From: Planctomycetia bacterium
Lineage (GTDB): Bacteria; Planctomycetota; Planctomycetia; Pirellulales; Thermoguttaceae
Length of the DNA: 45,294 nt
Assembly (NCBI GenBank): GCA_030527185.1
Contig: JAUNBF010000016.1
Location: 1 to 45,294, forward strand
Direction: 5' to 3'
Each line of letters opens with the position of its first letter. The stretch's first letter is position 1. The notes below the pieces were generated by a model that did not search any database, was not told the origin of the DNA, and was given only the letters and a program-made list of their open reading frames with translations. A program made the position numbers and the translations under genes. Positions 24,175 through 35,942 of this stretch are shown piece by piece.

Positions 24175-26529
24175 ATGGTACGAAGTAATGCCGTTTGGGG
24201 AATTGATGTTGGGAATTGCTCCCTGAAAGCGATGCGGTGCTATGTGGAGGACAGCGATCCTACCAAGTTGATTGCCGACGCGATTGATTATATTGAGTAT
24301 CCGATGATTCTCACGCAGTCGGGAGCCGACGCGGAAGAGCTGATTCGGAATGCTTTGAAGGAATTCCTTTCGCGGAACAATATCAAAAACGATAAGATTG
24401 CCATCTCCATTGCGGGACAAAATGGGTTGGTGCGATTTATCAAGCTGCCGCCGATCGATCCGAAGAAAATCCCGGATATTGTTCGCTACGAGGCGAAACA
24501 GCAGATTCCGTTCGATTTGAACGAAGTGATCTGGGACTATCAGCGTCTCGGTCGGACGGACGACGGGAGCGGTTTTCCGCTGGAGGTGGAAATTGGCCTC
24601 TTTGCGATGAAGCGGGACCAGGTTTTCCACATTCTGGAACCGTACGAGGATGTGGACATTCCGGTCGATTATGTGCAGTTGGCACCGTTGGCTCTGTACA
24701 ATTACATGATGGTGGACGAGATGCGCGATCTGCCGTCGATGGACGAGTACGACCCGGAAAATCCACCGCCGTATGTGGTGGTGCTTTCGATGGGGACGGA
24801 CGCGACCGACTTGATTCTGACGAACGGTTTTCGCGTCTGGCAGCGAAACCTTCCGATTGGTGGAAATCACTTTACGAAGGCGTTGATGAAGGAGTTGAAG
24901 TTGACCTTTGCCAAGGCCGACCATCTGAAACGGAATCTGACGACGAGCCAGGATAAAGTGGCGGTTCTCAAGGCGATGCAGCCGGTTTTCAACAATTTTC
25001 AGAACGAGATTCAACGTTCGCTGGGATACCACTCCAGTCTCGACCCCAACGCCCAATACGATCGGGTAATTGCGCTGGGGAGTGCCATGAAGTTGACCGG
25101 TTTGACGAAGTATCTGTCGCAGAACCTGGGGATTCACGTGGCGTTGGGAACGTCGTTTGCGGGATTGGACACGTCGCTTTTGGCGGACAGCGCGATTGTG
25201 AAGGAGAACCTTCCGTCGTACGGCATTTGCTACGGCCTCTGTCTGCAAGGGGTGAAACGAGCGACGGTGCGTACCAACCTCCTTCCGAACGAGATTCGGA
25301 CGGCGCGGATTATCAACTCCAAGAAACCATGGGCGGTGGCGGCCATTTCGCTGATGATGTTGGGCGCGGCGGTTAGTTTCGGTGCCCACGTGGGGATTCA
25401 GGCTTCCGTCGATCCGAAAGCGTGGCAGAGTGTGGAGAGTGCCGCCCAAGGGTTGAGCAGTACGGCAAGTGAATGTACGGCGAAAGTGACGGAGTTGGAA
25501 GAGGGGATGACGAGCGTCCATAAAATTGGGAAAAATTTGATAGGGAATGTGGAAAAACGGTTGTTGTGGCTGGAGTTGATGCGTGGAATCAACGAATGCC
25601 TTCCCGTTCCGCCGCCGCAAGACCCACGGGAAAATCCCACATCGGAGTCGATTCGGAATCGTGAGGAGTTGCACGTGGTGAATATCGAGGCGCAGCCGCT
25701 GGACGATTACGAGACGAGCCAGTGGTTGGAAAAGATGTTGAAAGAGCGGTGGTTGCAGATGCCCCAAGGCCTGGTTTCGGAAGAGGAGGCTGGGGAAGGG
25801 GAAAGTTCGGAAGCGGAGGAGCCCTCTTCGGAAGAACTTTTTGCGAAATTTTTCGGTTCCGGGGATGGTGAAGAAACGGAAGACTTCTCCGCAAGCGATG
25901 GCGAAGAAGGGACGGAAGAAGCTCCGAAACGTTGGTTGATTTCGGTATCGGGGTACCATTTCCACAATGGTCAGTCGCTGGAACTGGAGCGGGCGGACTT
26001 CGTTCGTAATACGTTCATTCGGAATCTGGAGGAAAAAACGTTCCCGATTCCCCGGGCAGCAACACTTTCCCTCCTTCCCGGCACAGAGCCACGGACGGAA
26101 GGGGAAGATGGAGAAGAAGTTTCTCCGTCGGAAACAACGCCTGTTGTGGTGAGTGGCGAAGAGGTGGTGACGATGGCCGATTTGGGCGTTCGGTATCCAG
26201 TTCTGGTCAATCCGGGAAACTCGGTACGCACAACGATTCAGAATCCGTATCTGCTTCCCGATCCCAACACCCCGAATCTGTCTGGCATGAACGCGGCTCG
26301 TCCGGGAAGTCGGCTTTTGGAAGCGGAAAATGCTTTGACGCTGGAAGAACAGGGGAAAATCGAGGTCGATCGGTTTGATTTTGTGGTTCACTTTATCTGG
26401 GAGCCGAAACAGCCGACGGAACGAGAGCGGATTCGGAAGGCGAAAGCCGAGGCCGAACGTCTGGCGGCGGAAGAAGCGGCTGCGGAAGAGGGTTCGGAGG
26501 AGATGGGGGACGAGGAGTCGGAAGAGTAG
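24175..26529 (+). CDS. pilM: PilM-like actin-family protein fused to a PilN-like membrane region
   Basis: A 784-residue protein. Residues about 1-350 match PilM, the actin-like cytoplasmic protein of type IV pilus assembly (WGIDVGNCSLKAMR, then IKLPPIDPKKIPDIVRYEAK and QQIPFDLNEVIWDY). A single membrane helix follows (about 387-407, AVAAISLMMLGAAVSFGAH), then a periplasmic part beginning with a coiled region and LWLELMRGINECLPVPPP, resembling PilN. An acidic low-complexity segment (about 535-580) and a Glu/Ala-rich tail (about 745-784) are unusual. In classical pili PilM and PilN are separate proteins, so this looks like a fusion. The TAG stop lies in the target duplication of a miniature element that abuts the gene. 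Domain calls are by eye. Confidence 0.7.
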   Translation: MVRSNAVWGIDVGNCSLKAMRCYVEDSDPTKLIADAIDYIEYPMILTQSGADAEELIRNALKEFLSRNNIKNDKIAISIAGQNGLVRFIKLPPIDPKKIPDIVRYEAKQQIPFDLNEVIWDYQRLGRTDDGSGFPLEVEIGLFAMKRDQVFHILEPYEDVDIPVDYVQLAPLALYNYMMVDEMRDLPSMDEYDPENPPPYVVVLSMGTDATDLILTNGFRVWQRNLPIGGNHFTKALMKELKLTFAKADHLKRNLTTSQDKVAVLKAMQPVFNNFQNEIQRSLGYHSSLDPNAQYDRVIALGSAMKLTGLTKYLSQNLGIHVALGTSFAGLDTSLLADSAIVKENLPSYGICYGLCLQGVKRATVRTNLLPNEIRTARIINSKKPWAVAAISLMMLGAAVSFGAHVGIQASVDPKAWQSVESAAQGLSSTASECTAKVTELEEGMTSVHKIGKNLIGNVEKRLLWLELMRGINECLPVPPPQDPRENPTSESIRNREELHVVNIEAQPLDDYETSQWLEKMLKERWLQMPQGLVSEEEAGEGESSEAEEPSSEELFAKFFGSGDGEETEDFSASDGEEGTEEAPKRWLISVSGYHFHNGQSLELERADFVRNTFIRNLEEKTFPIPRAATLSLLPGTEPRTEGEDGEEVSPSETTPVVVSGEEVVTMADLGVRYPVLVNPGNSVRTTIQNPYLLPDPNTPNLSGMNAARPGSRLLEAENALTLEEQGKIEVDRFDFVVHFIWEPKQPTERERIRKAKAEAERLAAEEAAAEEGSEEMGDEESEE

Positions 26530-26831
26530 TGCCTGGTTAAAGAAACAAAAATGTACCGAAAACCGCGCAAGCGGCGCAAAACAATCAAAATAATAGCGGC
26601 GCAGCCGCGGACAAAAGTCTTTGAAAGGAGAGGTCTGGAGAGGATAATTCTTTCTCCAGAAAGGTTTCCTCTCCACGGCGGTTCCGTCTTAACGGGTAAG
26701 CCGCTCTCAGCTTTAGCTGTGAGTCGCGCTGCGTTCGGCCAAAAGACTTTTTCCAATAGCGTTTTCATCTTCAAACCTATCCGGTTGGAATAGAAATCGT
26801 TGCCTATATTTATTAAGTAACAAAGCAGTAG
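26526..26831. mobile_element. Miniature inverted-repeat element (copy 2) with GTAG target duplication
   Basis: A 298-bp relative (26530-26827) of the element at 7620-7928. Terminal repeats are TGCCTGGTTAA on the left and, less well kept, TAACAAAGCA on the right. Flanking direct repeats are GTAG (26526-26529 and 26828-26831). The left duplication supplies the TAG stop of the PilM-like gene, and the empty site would also read GAG TAG, so the insertion left the protein unchanged. The interior is clearly homologous to copy 1 but differs at roughly one base in ten by eye. It separates the PilM-like gene from the next gene of the locus. Confidence 0.82.
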
Positions 26832-26931
26832 TACCGCGCCATCCCTCTGAAAGAGGAGAATGGAAGTTGGAATCATGACCTGTAAGGATCATCAATAACG
26901 GGGTGAAATTTCAGAGAAACAGGGAATATTT

Positions 26932-28641
26932 ATGGATAAGCTGAAAGTCGTTTGGAGATATACGCGCAAGTATGGCTTTTGGGTCGTCAGTCTGATCTGC
27001 CTCCTCTTGGTCTCCTTTATCTGGCGTCAGGTTGCGGGGTCTTTGTTGAGCGATTTTGACACACGTAAAAGTGCCATTGAAGGAGAGTTCAGCAACATGC
27101 AGTCGCTTGCCTCCGCCCAGGATCAGCCGAATGCGCAGGTGGTGGAATTCAAGCGCAATGCGCTTCGGACTCAGAGCGAAAACGTTCTTCAGTCGTGGGA
27201 GCAGCTTTACAATGCGCAGAAAGCGAACAATATCTGGCCGATTTCGGATCAGCGTTATAAACGGGCGTTTGAGGAAGCCGCCGACCGGAAACGGGAAACG
27301 CCCGGCTACGAGTTGAGCGACTCCGCAAAGGAGTACTACTGGCAGTACATCCGTCGTTATTTGCGTAAGATCAAAGAGACGTACGACATCAAACGTCCGA
27401 ACAAGGAGTACCTGGAATCGAACGCCACACTGGCGGGCAATACGGGGATGCGTCCTGGTAATACGGGGACGATGGAAGGCGGCTTGCGGGATGATCAGAT
27501 GGATGGGATTGTCTATTGGGACGACGTGGATTTCAAGCGCCTGGAAGATCGTCTGACGTGGCGAACCCGTCCCAGCACGCAGCGAATCCTGGTGGCTCAG
27601 GAAGATTTATGGGTTTACGAGGCACTTCTGCGGATTATCAAAGAGACGAACGCGGGAAAATCGGCGTTCAATGCGTCGGTGAAGGAGATTTATGCGTTGG
27701 AAATTGCGCAGGACACCACGGAAGCATTTGAGAAGGCAGCCGGGCGGATTCTGAAAGTGGGTGAGAAAAAGAGCGAAGACGACGGCATGTCCATGTCCGG
27801 TTCCTCCATGCAGGAAGGGATGGAAGAGGAGGAGGTGAGCGAAGACCCGGAATTCGACGAGTTGTTCGCGGAGCGTTATGTGAACTCCTTTGGAAAACCC
27901 CTTTCCGCGACGGAACTGAAGGAAGCCCCGCCGTTTGCGGAGTTCAAGATGATGCCGGTTCGGATGCACCTGATGATCAACCAGCGAGCCATTTCCCAGC
28001 TTCTGGTCAATTGTATCAATTCGAGCATGCCGGTGGAAGTTTTGCAGATCAGTATCAACCCGGAACGAGGGAAGATTCTGGACGTGAGCGACCTGACCAG
28101 CAGTTCGATGGGCGAGGGGGGGCCTGGAACTTCCCGTTCCCGTCGAGAGTCGCGTCGTTCGAGCCGCAATCAGGAGATGATGGGGGTTCAGGATGACGGC
28201 GGTTTCTACAGTGATGGAATGACCAGCGGTCGGCCTGGCACACGAGACGGGATGAGCGGTGGGAGGAATGTTAGCAATCGAGGTCCCGAAGATGTCGATT
28301 TGGAGGTGCTGGGCATGATTTACATATTCAACCCGCCGGACGAAACGCAGTTCCCGATACTTCAGGAAACGGAAGAAGGAATGGACGAGAGCGGGGAAGA
28401 GAGTTCGGAAGCGACGGGGGAAGCGTCCGTTTCGGAAATGACCGAAGAATCGAGTGAATCGGAAGCTCCGACCCAGGATACAACATCGGAAGAGGCCGTC
28501 CCGGAACCGGAAGAGGCTGTCTCGGAACCGGAAGAGGCGATGACGGAAGAAGAGGGCGAGGAAGCTCCTGAAGAAGAGTTGCCTGAGGAGGAACTCCCGG
28601 AAGAAGAGGTGGAAGAGGAGACTTCTGAGGAAGAAAATTAG
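26932..28641 (+). CDS. Unrecognised single-pass membrane protein, second gene of the PilM-like locus
   Basis: A 569-residue protein I do not recognise as a named family. A single membrane helix lies near the N terminus (about residues 17-33, VVSLICLLLVSFIW), with the N terminus positively charged and so probably cytoplasmic. An extended helical, probably periplasmic region follows. A segment near residues 340-380 (FKMMPVRMHLMINQRAISQL, then NSSMPVEVLQISINPE) has the feel of PilO/GspM-type proteins, which pair with PilN. Residues about 395-450 are Gly/Ser/Arg-rich, and the last 80 or so are extremely acidic with repeated PEEAVSEPEEA and PEEELPEEE units. It may be the PilO-like partner of the fusion protein upstream, but this is inference. 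Confidence 0.6.
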   Translation: MDKLKVVWRYTRKYGFWVVSLICLLLVSFIWRQVAGSLLSDFDTRKSAIEGEFSNMQSLASAQDQPNAQVVEFKRNALRTQSENVLQSWEQLYNAQKANNIWPISDQRYKRAFEEAADRKRETPGYELSDSAKEYYWQYIRRYLRKIKETYDIKRPNKEYLESNATLAGNTGMRPGNTGTMEGGLRDDQMDGIVYWDDVDFKRLEDRLTWRTRPSTQRILVAQEDLWVYEALLRIIKETNAGKSAFNASVKEIYALEIAQDTTEAFEKAAGRILKVGEKKSEDDGMSMSGSSMQEGMEEEEVSEDPEFDELFAERYVNSFGKPLSATELKEAPPFAEFKMMPVRMHLMINQRAISQLLVNCINSSMPVEVLQISINPERGKILDVSDLTSSSMGEGGPGTSRSRRESRRSSRNQEMMGVQDDGGFYSDGMTSGRPGTRDGMSGGRNVSNRGPEDVDLEVLGMIYIFNPPDETQFPILQETEEGMDESGEESSEATGEASVSEMTEESSESEAPTQDTTSEEAVPEPEEAVSEPEEAMTEEEGEEAPEEELPEEELPEEEVEEETSEEEN

Positions 28642-28704
28642 TACCGTGACAAAATTCCTTTTGAGAAAGACGATAACCGACGTTATTCAGGAAACCGAAA
28701 ACCG

Positions 28705-30729
28705 ATGAAAATCAAGTTAGATGCCGATAGTTTGAAAGAACTTTGCCTGAATCATTTGGAGAAGGTGATTTTTGCGTTCTTTGTACTCTTTTTTTTAATG
28801 ACGGTCTGGTCCAGTCTCGGTTTGAAAGGATTGGACAAAAAGCCGTCGGAATTGCAAAATGTGGTGACGCGAGCCAAGGAGAATTTGGAGCGTGAACAGG
28901 AGGTGGCGACACCGGTGGAAGACTATCTGACGATGGTCGACACGATCACGAAGCCGATTCAGTTGGAGGAATTGGAGACTCCGGTGGCGTGGAATCCTCC
29001 GCTTTTTCCGGCACGAAAGAAACGTGAGGAGCCGCAAATTCTGGCTATGGAGGATTTGCAGGTCGTTTCGGGTCGCGGCAAAGTGAATCGTAGTTCCGGT
29101 TCCCTCACGGGGAGTGTTTCTGCCATGATGGAAGAGGAGGATGAGGAGGAGACGGAGGAGGATTATTACGAAGCGACTTCCAGTTCGTCCACACGTGGTC
29201 TGCACTGGTGCATCGTGACGGGCGCCATTCCCTACAAAAAGCAGGAAGAGGCTTTTCTCGATGCCTTGGGAGGAGCCGGACAACTGACGCCGCGTGACGA
29301 GCCGACGTACTATTCGTACCAGGTGGAGCGGGCAGAAGTGCCTTTGGACGGGGATATGGGGAAGTTGCAGTGGGAGAAGCTCGACATCAGTCCCAAGGGT
29401 GAGAATTTCCAGATTGCCAAGGAAATCGGTGCGGTTGGAGGTAGCCGAGGAAGTGGTTCGAGCGGTATTTCCGGGGATTTGGACGCGATGTACGATCCGC
29501 CGCAGTTGATGATTTACCCACGACTGCGCAGTAACACACGCATGGAAACGGTCCGCACGGGGAATACAACCGATGATCGTGGTCTGGTTCCCAGCAATAC
29601 GTACACCTTTTTGAATCCCCTGCCGCCAGTTTCGAGTGGCTCTTCTACCATCAACTGGAATAAAATCATTCCGTACCCGGAGGGGATTCGTGTACTCACT
29701 GCGGCTCAGAAGCGAAATCAGCAGAGGGGGAATCAAAGAGTGGTCGAGGAGTTGGACGAATACGCGGACGAAGACGAAACGGGGGAATTGGTCGAAGAAA
29801 CCCTTTCGTCGCAGGAGATGTCGCAGGAACTCCGAAAAGCTCCACGGCGACTCTTCCGTTTTGTGGATTATACCGTGCAGCCGGGCGTTCAGTATTGTTA
29901 TCGCGTGAAGTTGCGTCTGCACAATCCGAACTTCAATTACAAACCGACGCACTATGTTTCCAACGAGTCGCTGACGAAGGAGAAGTACCTGGAAAGTGCG
30001 TGGAGCGAGCCATCGACAGTCGCGACGGTGATTCGGGATGAGCGATTTTTGGTGGGCGGGATTGAAATGGTGGCGGAAAAGCCGACGGATCGTCTGAAAG
30101 TGCCGAATCTTTCGCTGATGTTGGTGAAATTCGACGAAGAAACGGGAGACGAACTCTCCGCGTTCTTCAAGTACCTCTCCCTCGACAGCGGCAAAACCAA
30201 ACGTGTTCGCGGGGAGGTGCAGCGAATTGAAATCAAACAATCCTTCCAGCCGGGTCAACAATTAACGCTTTCGGCCAAGCCGTCGGAATTGACTTCGTTG
30301 ACAGGGGCTTCGGGGATGAGTTCACCGTCGTCCCGTGGCATGGGAATGCAGTACGGCATGGGAATGGAAGAGGAAGAAGAGGCAAGGGTCTTCGATACCG
30401 GTTTCGTGTTGCTGGATGTCATGGGCGGAAATGAGGAATTGTATCGTGGCGTGACGATCACGAAAGATTTGGAAGGCCCGGTTTACGCACAGGCCATCAA
30501 GGATTACCCGGATGCCATTTACACGCCGGTTCGAGCGTTGCTGATGAACGCGGACGGAGAATTGGTGATTCAGTCGGAATTATCTGATTTGCCGGAAGTT
30601 TATCCACGAGTTCCCAAAATCGACCGGAATATGATGTCGGAAATGGAGACACAGGAAACTCCACGACGTTCTTCCAGAAAAAAGAAAAATACCGAAGGTG
30701 GCAGTCTGCTCGACAGACGCAGAGGCTAG
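28705..30729 (+). CDS. Unrecognised single-pass membrane protein, third gene of the PilM-like locus
   Basis: A 674-residue protein without a family name I can assign. One membrane helix is near the N terminus (about residues 19-37, EKVIFAFFVLFFLMTVW). The rest is likely periplasmic: an acidic Met/Glu-rich linker (about 140-160), a domain beginning LHWCIVTGAIPYKKQEEAF, and a later segment FVDYTVQPGVQYCYRVKLRL (about 390-410) reminiscent of a fibronectin-III-like strand pair. The C terminus is basic (SRKKKNTEGG). It follows the second protein by 63 bp with no terminator, so the three genes form an operon. It could act as the PilP/GspC-like linker to a secretin, but nothing in the sequence proves this. 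Confidence 0.6.
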   Translation: MKIKLDADSLKELCLNHLEKVIFAFFVLFFLMTVWSSLGLKGLDKKPSELQNVVTRAKENLEREQEVATPVEDYLTMVDTITKPIQLEELETPVAWNPPLFPARKKREEPQILAMEDLQVVSGRGKVNRSSGSLTGSVSAMMEEEDEEETEEDYYEATSSSSTRGLHWCIVTGAIPYKKQEEAFLDALGGAGQLTPRDEPTYYSYQVERAEVPLDGDMGKLQWEKLDISPKGENFQIAKEIGAVGGSRGSGSSGISGDLDAMYDPPQLMIYPRLRSNTRMETVRTGNTTDDRGLVPSNTYTFLNPLPPVSSGSSTINWNKIIPYPEGIRVLTAAQKRNQQRGNQRVVEELDEYADEDETGELVEETLSSQEMSQELRKAPRRLFRFVDYTVQPGVQYCYRVKLRLHNPNFNYKPTHYVSNESLTKEKYLESAWSEPSTVATVIRDERFLVGGIEMVAEKPTDRLKVPNLSLMLVKFDEETGDELSAFFKYLSLDSGKTKRVRGEVQRIEIKQSFQPGQQLTLSAKPSELTSLTGASGMSSPSSRGMGMQYGMGMEEEEEARVFDTGFVLLDVMGGNEELYRGVTITKDLEGPVYAQAIKDYPDAIYTPVRALLMNADGELVIQSELSDLPEVYPRVPKIDRNMMSEMETQETPRRSSRKKKNTEGGSLLDRRRG

Positions 30730-30737
30730 CGGCGTGG

Positions 30738-30750
30738 TAATTGATAATTA
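30738..30750. repeat. AT-rich TTGATAATT repeat after the PilM-like locus
   Basis: TAATTGATAATTA lies 8 bp after the stop codon of the third gene of the PilM-like locus, another case of this motif at a gene end. Confidence 0.6.
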
Positions 30751-30955
30751 TGGACGTTCATGGGTAGGGAAGGTGTTTAGGGAGGATGTGTAGGATGATG
30801 GAGCGAACGGCGGCAATTCGCCTGTTTTGCAGGCCTCCCTCCCCCCGTTGAGGCATTTTTTATCAATCATTCCATGGATATTTTTTAGTTTTAAGGGTAA
30901 GTTAGTATTTTACCAGGATTCCAGAAAGGAATCGCGTTTTCAAAGGATTGAGAAG

Positions 30956-31996
30956 ATGGTGAAACGAGTATTGGTGACAGGCGTCACAGGTTTTATCGGA
31001 ACGGTATTAACGGAGAAATTGCTCCAGCAAGGTTATCTTGTACGAGGAATGGGTCGGCGTTCGGAGCCGGTTTTGCCACCTGGCGGGGTGACGACGGCAG
31101 AGAAGACGTGGCAACATCCGAATTTTGAATATCATCAGGGGGACGTGACCGATCTGGAATCGGTACGGCGTGGCGTGGCGGGATGCCATGCGGTAATTCA
31201 TCTGGCGGCATACGCGAATAACTGGTGCCAGGAGAAGCGTGTTTTTGAGTGGATCAATATTGATGGGACACGAAACGTCTTGCGGGCGGTGAAAGAACAT
31301 CCGGTGGAGAAGGTGGTTTGCACATCGTCGATTGTGACGTTGGGACCGACGCCCAAAGGTGTGGTGGGGGATGAGAGTATGCCGCGACAGTCGGAAAGAT
31401 GTTTCACCGATTACGAGCGGACGAAACTCCAGTCGGAGCGGGAGATTCTGGAATGGGTGGAAAAAGAGCAAATACCGGCAGTTATCGTCAATCCAACGCG
31501 AGTGTATGGTCCCGGTCAGCTTTCGGAGTCGAATTCCGTAGTCGTGGTGATGGACATGTACGAGCGAGGCATCTTTCCATTTCTGGTCAATTTTGGGAAG
31601 AATCTGGGGAATTATGTGCTGGTGGAGGATGTTGCGCAGGGTCTGATTCTGGCGATGGAACAGGGGCGTGTTGGGGAACGGTACATTTTGGGCAGTGAGG
31701 AAAATATTACGCTGCGGGATTTGTACGAATATGTGGACACATTCCGGGGTCGCCAGGGGTTCAAGTTTCCTCTTTGGAAATTCTGGCCGATGGTGGTGGC
31801 CTACACACTCTGGGGTTTTGCGGAAGTGACGGGTGTCTATCCTCCCATCACGCCTGGCTGGGTCAAAACATTCACGACGGACGGAGCCTTTTCCTGTGGC
31901 AAGGCACAACGGGAATTGGGGTACCGCCCCACACCTGTGCGGGAAGGACTTCGGAAGACGTACGACTGGATTCAAATCTTACGGAAAAAGGGCTAA
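30956..31996 (+). CDS. NAD-dependent epimerase/reductase (extended SDR, dihydroflavonol-reductase-like)
   Basis: A 346-residue extended short-chain dehydrogenase/reductase. The Rossmann motif is VLVTGVTGFIG (about residues 5-15), and the catalytic Tyr-x3-Lys is YERTK, preceded by the Ser-containing VCTSSIVTLG. Later VNPTRVYGPGQ and YVLVEDVAQGLILAMEQG are typical of the family that includes dihydroflavonol reductase-like and hopanoid-associated sugar epimerases. The frame is open 43 codons upstream, but ATG 30956 follows AAAGGATTGAGAAG and starts right at the first strand. It ends 2 bp before the mtnA start, so the two are co-transcribed. The substrate is uncertain; a sugar nucleotide, sterol-like or polyketide-type substrate are all possible. 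Confidence 0.85.
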   Translation: MVKRVLVTGVTGFIGTVLTEKLLQQGYLVRGMGRRSEPVLPPGGVTTAEKTWQHPNFEYHQGDVTDLESVRRGVAGCHAVIHLAAYANNWCQEKRVFEWINIDGTRNVLRAVKEHPVEKVVCTSSIVTLGPTPKGVVGDESMPRQSERCFTDYERTKLQSEREILEWVEKEQIPAVIVNPTRVYGPGQLSESNSVVVVMDMYERGIFPFLVNFGKNLGNYVLVEDVAQGLILAMEQGRVGERYILGSEENITLRDLYEYVDTFRGRQGFKFPLWKFWPMVVAYTLWGFAEVTGVYPPITPGWVKTFTTDGAFSCGKAQRELGYRPTPVREGLRKTYDWIQILRKKG

Positions 31997-31998
31997 AG

Positions 31999-33078
31999 AT
32001 GCGGAAAATTGAAACGATTCACTGGGTGGGGGAAGTGGACGGCCAGTTGCGACTGCTGGATCAGACGCTCCTCCCGACGGTACTGGAAGAACGGGAATAT
32101 GCGGACGGGGATGTGGAAGGCGTTTGGGAGGCGATTCATTCTCTGCGGGTTCGCGGGGCACCGGCGATTGGAATTGCCGCAGCCTATGGTGTCTGTGTCG
32201 GTTTGCAGACCGTTCTGGAAGCGGACGAAGAGACGTTTTTTATTCGGCTGAACGAAGTATTGGCGTATCTTTCCAGCAGCCGTCCTACCGCGGTGAATCT
32301 GTTCTGGGCGCTCGATCGGATGAAAGCATCTGCCGTGGAAATTCGGAAACAGATGCGGTTTTCGCAAAGTTTCGATGCCCGCGAGATAGCTTTCCGTCTG
32401 TTGGAGGAAGCCCGCCAGATTCACGAGGACGACCGTCGGATTTGCCATGCGATTGGCACGTTTGGCGCGGAACTCCTTCCCGACGGAGCCGGGGTATTGA
32501 CTCACTGCAATGCGGGAGGGCTGGCGACTTCCGAATATGGCACCGCCCTGGCAGTATTTGCGAAAGCGTGGGAAAATGGCAAAAAAATCCACGTTTACGC
32601 CGACGAAACGCGACCTTTGTTGCAAGGTGCCAGGTTGACGACGTGGGAAATGCGGCAACGCGGGATTCCTGTGACGTTGATTTGCGATTCGATGGCCGCT
32701 CAGGTCATGCGGGAAGGGAAAATCCAGGCAGTCGTCGTAGGGGCTGACCGCATTACTGCCAATGGCGATACGGCCAACAAAATCGGCACGTACAGTGTCG
32801 CGTGTCTGGCTCATCTGCACCAGATTCCTTTCTACGTCGCGGCACCGAAAAGTACGTTCGACCTCACTCTTCCCACGGGCGATCTGATTCCGATCGAACA
32901 GCGTCATCCCCGTGAAATCACCCATGGTTTCGGCAGCCAGAGTGCCCCGGACGGAATCGACGTTTACAATCCTGCTTTCGACGTGACGCCAGCTCGCTAT
33001 ATTCGAGGAATCATTACGGAAAAGGGAGTCATTTCGCCTGTTACGGAAGAGAATATTCGTCAACTCTTTTTAGATTGA
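31999..33078 (+). CDS. mtnA: S-methyl-5-thioribose-1-phosphate isomerase
   Basis: A 359-residue enzyme of the methionine salvage pathway that converts methylthioribose-1-phosphate to methylthioribulose-1-phosphate. Family landmarks are LRVRGAPAIGIAAAYG (about residues 49-64), the catalytic Cys in LTHCNAGGLAT (near 170), and the catalytic Asp in GADRITANGDTANKIGTY (near 248). The late FDLTLPTGDLIPIE and INPAFDVTP-like segment (YNPAFDVTP) complete the match. ATG 31999 lies 2 bp after the previous stop; GGGCTAAAG offers only a weak ribosome binding site, so coupling is likely. The related eIF2B-like families lack this combination. The stop TGA lies in a TTGATAAT motif. Confidence 0.95.
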   Translation: MRKIETIHWVGEVDGQLRLLDQTLLPTVLEEREYADGDVEGVWEAIHSLRVRGAPAIGIAAAYGVCVGLQTVLEADEETFFIRLNEVLAYLSSSRPTAVNLFWALDRMKASAVEIRKQMRFSQSFDAREIAFRLLEEARQIHEDDRRICHAIGTFGAELLPDGAGVLTHCNAGGLATSEYGTALAVFAKAWENGKKIHVYADETRPLLQGARLTTWEMRQRGIPVTLICDSMAAQVMREGKIQAVVVGADRITANGDTANKIGTYSVACLAHLHQIPFYVAAPKSTFDLTLPTGDLIPIEQRHPREITHGFGSQSAPDGIDVYNPAFDVTPARYIRGIITEKGVISPVTEENIRQLFLD

Positions 33079-33082
33079 TAAT
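33074..33082. repeat. TTGATAAT motif at the mtnA stop codon
   Basis: ATTGATAAT overlaps the mtnA TGA stop (33076-33078). It is the shortest member of the dispersed AT-rich motif listed at other gene ends. Confidence 0.45.
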
Positions 33083-33111
33083 GGATTATTATTGAGGTTC
33101 ATACCGTATTT

Positions 33112-33137
33112 TCATGGGTGTCGTGTTATGCCCATGA
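33112..33137. other. Hairpin downstream of mtnA
   Basis: TCATGGG and CCCATGA form a perfect 7-bp stem around a 12-base loop, 34 bp after the mtnA stop. A T-run does not follow, so it is at best a weak terminator or a processing site. Confidence 0.4.
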
Positions 33138-33292
33138 TATTTCCATTCCCACTTCAAACGGGGATTATCACGAGATAAATAAGACGAATTAAGAAGAGGG
33201 TGTTTTCAGGAGTACTCTAGCGGAATTGACTCTTGGCATTGTTGGCATTGGGTGAAAAGGAATCTTCCCTGGAAAATGGCGGTGGCTTCGAC

Positions 33293-33320
33293 TTGCAAAA
33301 ATCCTGGAATCTGATATAAT
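33293..33320 (+). promoter_or_regulatory. Promoter for gyrB
   Basis: TTGCAA (33293-33298) and a perfect TATAAT (33315-33320) with a 16-bp spacer. Transcription should begin near 33327, followed by AAGGAG and the gyrB ATG at 33361. Confidence 0.75.
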
Positions 33321-33336
33321 GGTAAAGTCTTTTTAG

Positions 33337-35856
<2,520 letters not shown>

Positions 35857-35942
35857 CGTTCTTTTTGGAAGCATGTTTTCCGTTCCCCGTTTCGCCGATT
35901 TGACCTTACGCGGAACGGGCATTTTTTTGGGTGAGGCTCATC

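Noticed and set aside
24103..26676. An 857-codon open frame antisense to the PilM-like gene
   Set aside because: Its composition (Arg, Phe, His, Asn-rich) is that of a codon-bias shadow; it has no recognisable domain, and the sense strand has clear PilM motifs, promoter and start.
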